Part shown: positions 14,193-15,223 of the stretch, piece by piece
Numbering within the stretch: the first letter of the stretch is position 1
Layout of the letters: every line of letters starts with the position of its first letter
From: DATFWK01 sp035259345
Lineage (GTDB): Bacteria > Actinomycetota > Thermoleophilia > Miltoncostaeales > Miltoncostaeaceae
DNA: 15,223 nucleotides
Reading direction: 5' to 3'
NCBI GenBank assembly: GCA_035259345.1
Contig: DATFWK010000242.1
Coordinates: 1-15,223 of the forward strand
Program-made: the position numbers and the translations under genes
The notes under the pieces: model-generated
What the model was told of the DNA's origin: nothing
Databases searched by the model: none
Seen by the model: only the letters and a program-made list of their open reading frames with translations

Positions 14193-15223
14193 ATGGACTT
14201 CCTGTCCAACCTGACCACCGTCCAGAAGGGCGGGCTTGCGGTGATCGTGATCCTTCTGATCGCGTTTCTCCTGTACAAGCAGCGCCAGGCCAAGGCCGGC
14301 TCCGAGAAGCCCGCCGCGAGCGGAAAGGCCGAGAAGGCCACGCGCGGCGGCCTGAGGACGGGCCGGGGGAAGCGCGCCGAAGCGGGCGTCGCCGAGCCGC
14401 GCGCGGCCGGCCGCATGGTGCCGCGGCTGCCCGCCACCGGGTTCGATGACGCCGAGCAGGCCGAGGCGTCGCAGCACCTCTCCGCTGCGGACGAGGTCCA
14501 CGACGAGGAGCACGAGGGCGCTGTCGCCGAGCCGGTGGCGGCGGCCTCCTTCGCCCTCACCGACGACCCGGTGAGCGAGCCCGGCTGGCCCACGCCGGGC
14601 GAGGTGTGGTCGGCGCCGCTCGCCGCCGACGACCTCGCCTCCGAGCTCGCCACGAACGGCTCGTTCGACCACGACCCGGCCGTCGCCCTCCTCAGCGAGG
14701 GCGAGGGCAAGGACGAGGCCATGCCCTCGTGGGACACCGGCGAGGCGGAGGACTTCGACCCCGCGCTCGGCTGGACCGGCGGCGAGGACACCATGACGGT
14801 GGACATGCCCGCCGAGACGCCCTCCTGGGACACGGTCGAGGACTGGGGCGCCACCGCCGACGAGACGTGGCACGTCACCGAGCCGGCAGACGAGCAGGCC
14901 GAGCCCGCCCACGAGGCCGGCGAGGAGCCTGCCGAGCACGAGGCGCTCGTGGCAGAGCACGAGATGTTCGTGGCCCAGCCCGAGGAGTTCGCCTCCGAGC
15001 CCGAGGCGTTCGTGGCCGAGCCGGAGGCTCCCGCCGTCGAGGCCCATGAGGACGAGATCTTCGCTGCCGAGCCCGAGGCGTTCGAGCCCGTGGCCGTCCA
15101 GCCTGAGGCCTTCGAGCCGGAGGCCGCCCCGGCGGCCGAGGTCGTCGAGCCCGAGGCGGCCGCCGCGGACGCGCCCGTCGCCTGGGGGCCGCCGGACCTC
15201 AACGCCGCGACGTGGCACGAGCC
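14193..15223 (+). CDS. Membrane-anchored acidic repeat protein of unknown function (partial)
   Basis: The frame is open from ATG 14193 to the window edge (343 residues seen, no stop). AGGAG lies 4 nt before the start. An N-terminal segment MDFLSNLTTVQKGG is followed by a helix (about 15-28) and then a strongly basic stretch (29-61), so the N-terminus is probably outside and the long remainder in the cytoplasm. From about residue 84 the chain is very acidic and rich in Glu, Asp, Ala and Pro. There are two PSWDT copies (178-182 and 209-213) and irregular units built on EPEAF between about 255 and 321. Tryptophans recur in acidic surroundings (GWPTPGEVW, VEDWG, ETWHV). I do not recognise the family; a globular domain may follow beyond the window. 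G or C dominates third positions throughout, as expected of real coding sequence. Confidence 0.75.
   Translation, partial: MDFLSNLTTVQKGGLAVIVILLIAFLLYKQRQAKAGSEKPAASGKAEKATRGGLRTGRGKRAEAGVAEPRAAGRMVPRLPATGFDDAEQAEASQHLSAADEVHDEEHEGAVAEPVAAASFALTDDPVSEPGWPTPGEVWSAPLAADDLASELATNGSFDHDPAVALLSEGEGKDEAMPSWDTGEAEDFDPALGWTGGEDTMTVDMPAETPSWDTVEDWGATADETWHVTEPADEQAEPAHEAGEEPAEHEALVAEHEMFVAQPEEFASEPEAFVAEPEAPAVEAHEDEIFAAEPEAFEPVAVQPEAFEPEAAPAAEVVEPEAAAADAPVAWGPPDLNAATWHE
14955..15155 (+). repeat. Imperfect coding repeats built on EPEAF
   Basis: Residues 255-321 of the acidic protein repeat short units such as PEEFASE, PEAFVAE, PEAFEPV and PEAFEPE. At DNA level an 18-base string is identical at 14995-15012 and 15067-15084. 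The units vary in length, pointing to slippage or recombination within the gene and not to a structured tandem array. Confidence 0.6.

Noticed and set aside
14427..14441. LPATG in the acidic protein, resembling a sortase signal
   Set aside because: It lies at residues 80-84, far from the C-terminus as seen, with no hydrophobic segment after it, and is predicted to be cytoplasmic.
13980..15218. Long minus-strand frames opposite the acidic protein
   Set aside because: Their Gly/Leu/Val or Ser/Ala-rich repeats are the reverse reading of Glu/Ala/Pro codons. The plus frame has a ribosome site, a membrane anchor and the gene-like third-position bias.

Overview
The window is very GC-rich, with nearly every third codon position G or C and frequent GTG and TTG starts. 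The gene order pdxS-pdxT-yebC-ruvC-ruvA-ruvB followed by yajC-secD/F is a conserved actinobacterial chromosome segment. Together with the protein types (LigD end-joining ligase, actinobacterial-style SecF motif, COG3937-type phasin-like protein), this points to a high-GC Actinomycetota chromosome, possibly a deep-branching class such as Thermoleophilia. The class-level guess is inference; no rRNA is present to confirm it. I see no phage, transposon, CRISPR or tRNA sequence.

Layout. (1) 1-2916, plus strand: the last codons of an unidentified gene, a complete three-domain LigD (phosphoesterase-ligase-polymerase), and a small putative lipoprotein coupled to it by a GTGA overlap. (2) 2954-3778, plus: an RpiR-type HTH regulator with a SIS-like domain that has lost the usual sugar-phosphate serines. 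(3) 3853-8242, plus: a very compact run of pdxS, pdxT (PLP synthase), yebC (translation or regulatory factor), ruvC, ruvA and ruvB (Holliday junction processing). The genes overlap or lie within 10 nt of each other. A palindrome overlapping a candidate -10 box lies just before pdxS. (4) 8258-9672, minus: PAP2-family membrane protein and 3-methyladenine DNA glycosylase I (tag), convergent with ruvB across a strong hairpin. (5) 9733-13398, plus: yajC, a fused secDF with a long charged cytoplasmic tail, and a phasin-like coiled-coil protein. (6) 13469-15223, plus: a membrane-anchored proline-rich protein with a nine-proline run, an intergenic region with a duplicated inverted repeat, and an N-terminally anchored, strongly acidic repeat protein that runs off the window.

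Functional themes. DNA repair and recombination (LigD, RuvABC, Tag) are interleaved with vitamin B6 synthesis and Sec secretion, which is normal for this conserved neighbourhood. Translation is organised in two visible ways. Some starts lie in 4-nt stop/start overlaps with little Shine-Dalgarno (SD) sequence. A set of TTG starts is preceded by GGAGG at the unusually short spacing of 3-4 nt.

I do not see a clear undescribed defence or biosynthetic system. The least explained parts are the regulator plus palindrome in front of pdxST, the lipoprotein coupled to ligD, and the two low-complexity membrane-anchored proteins after secDF.
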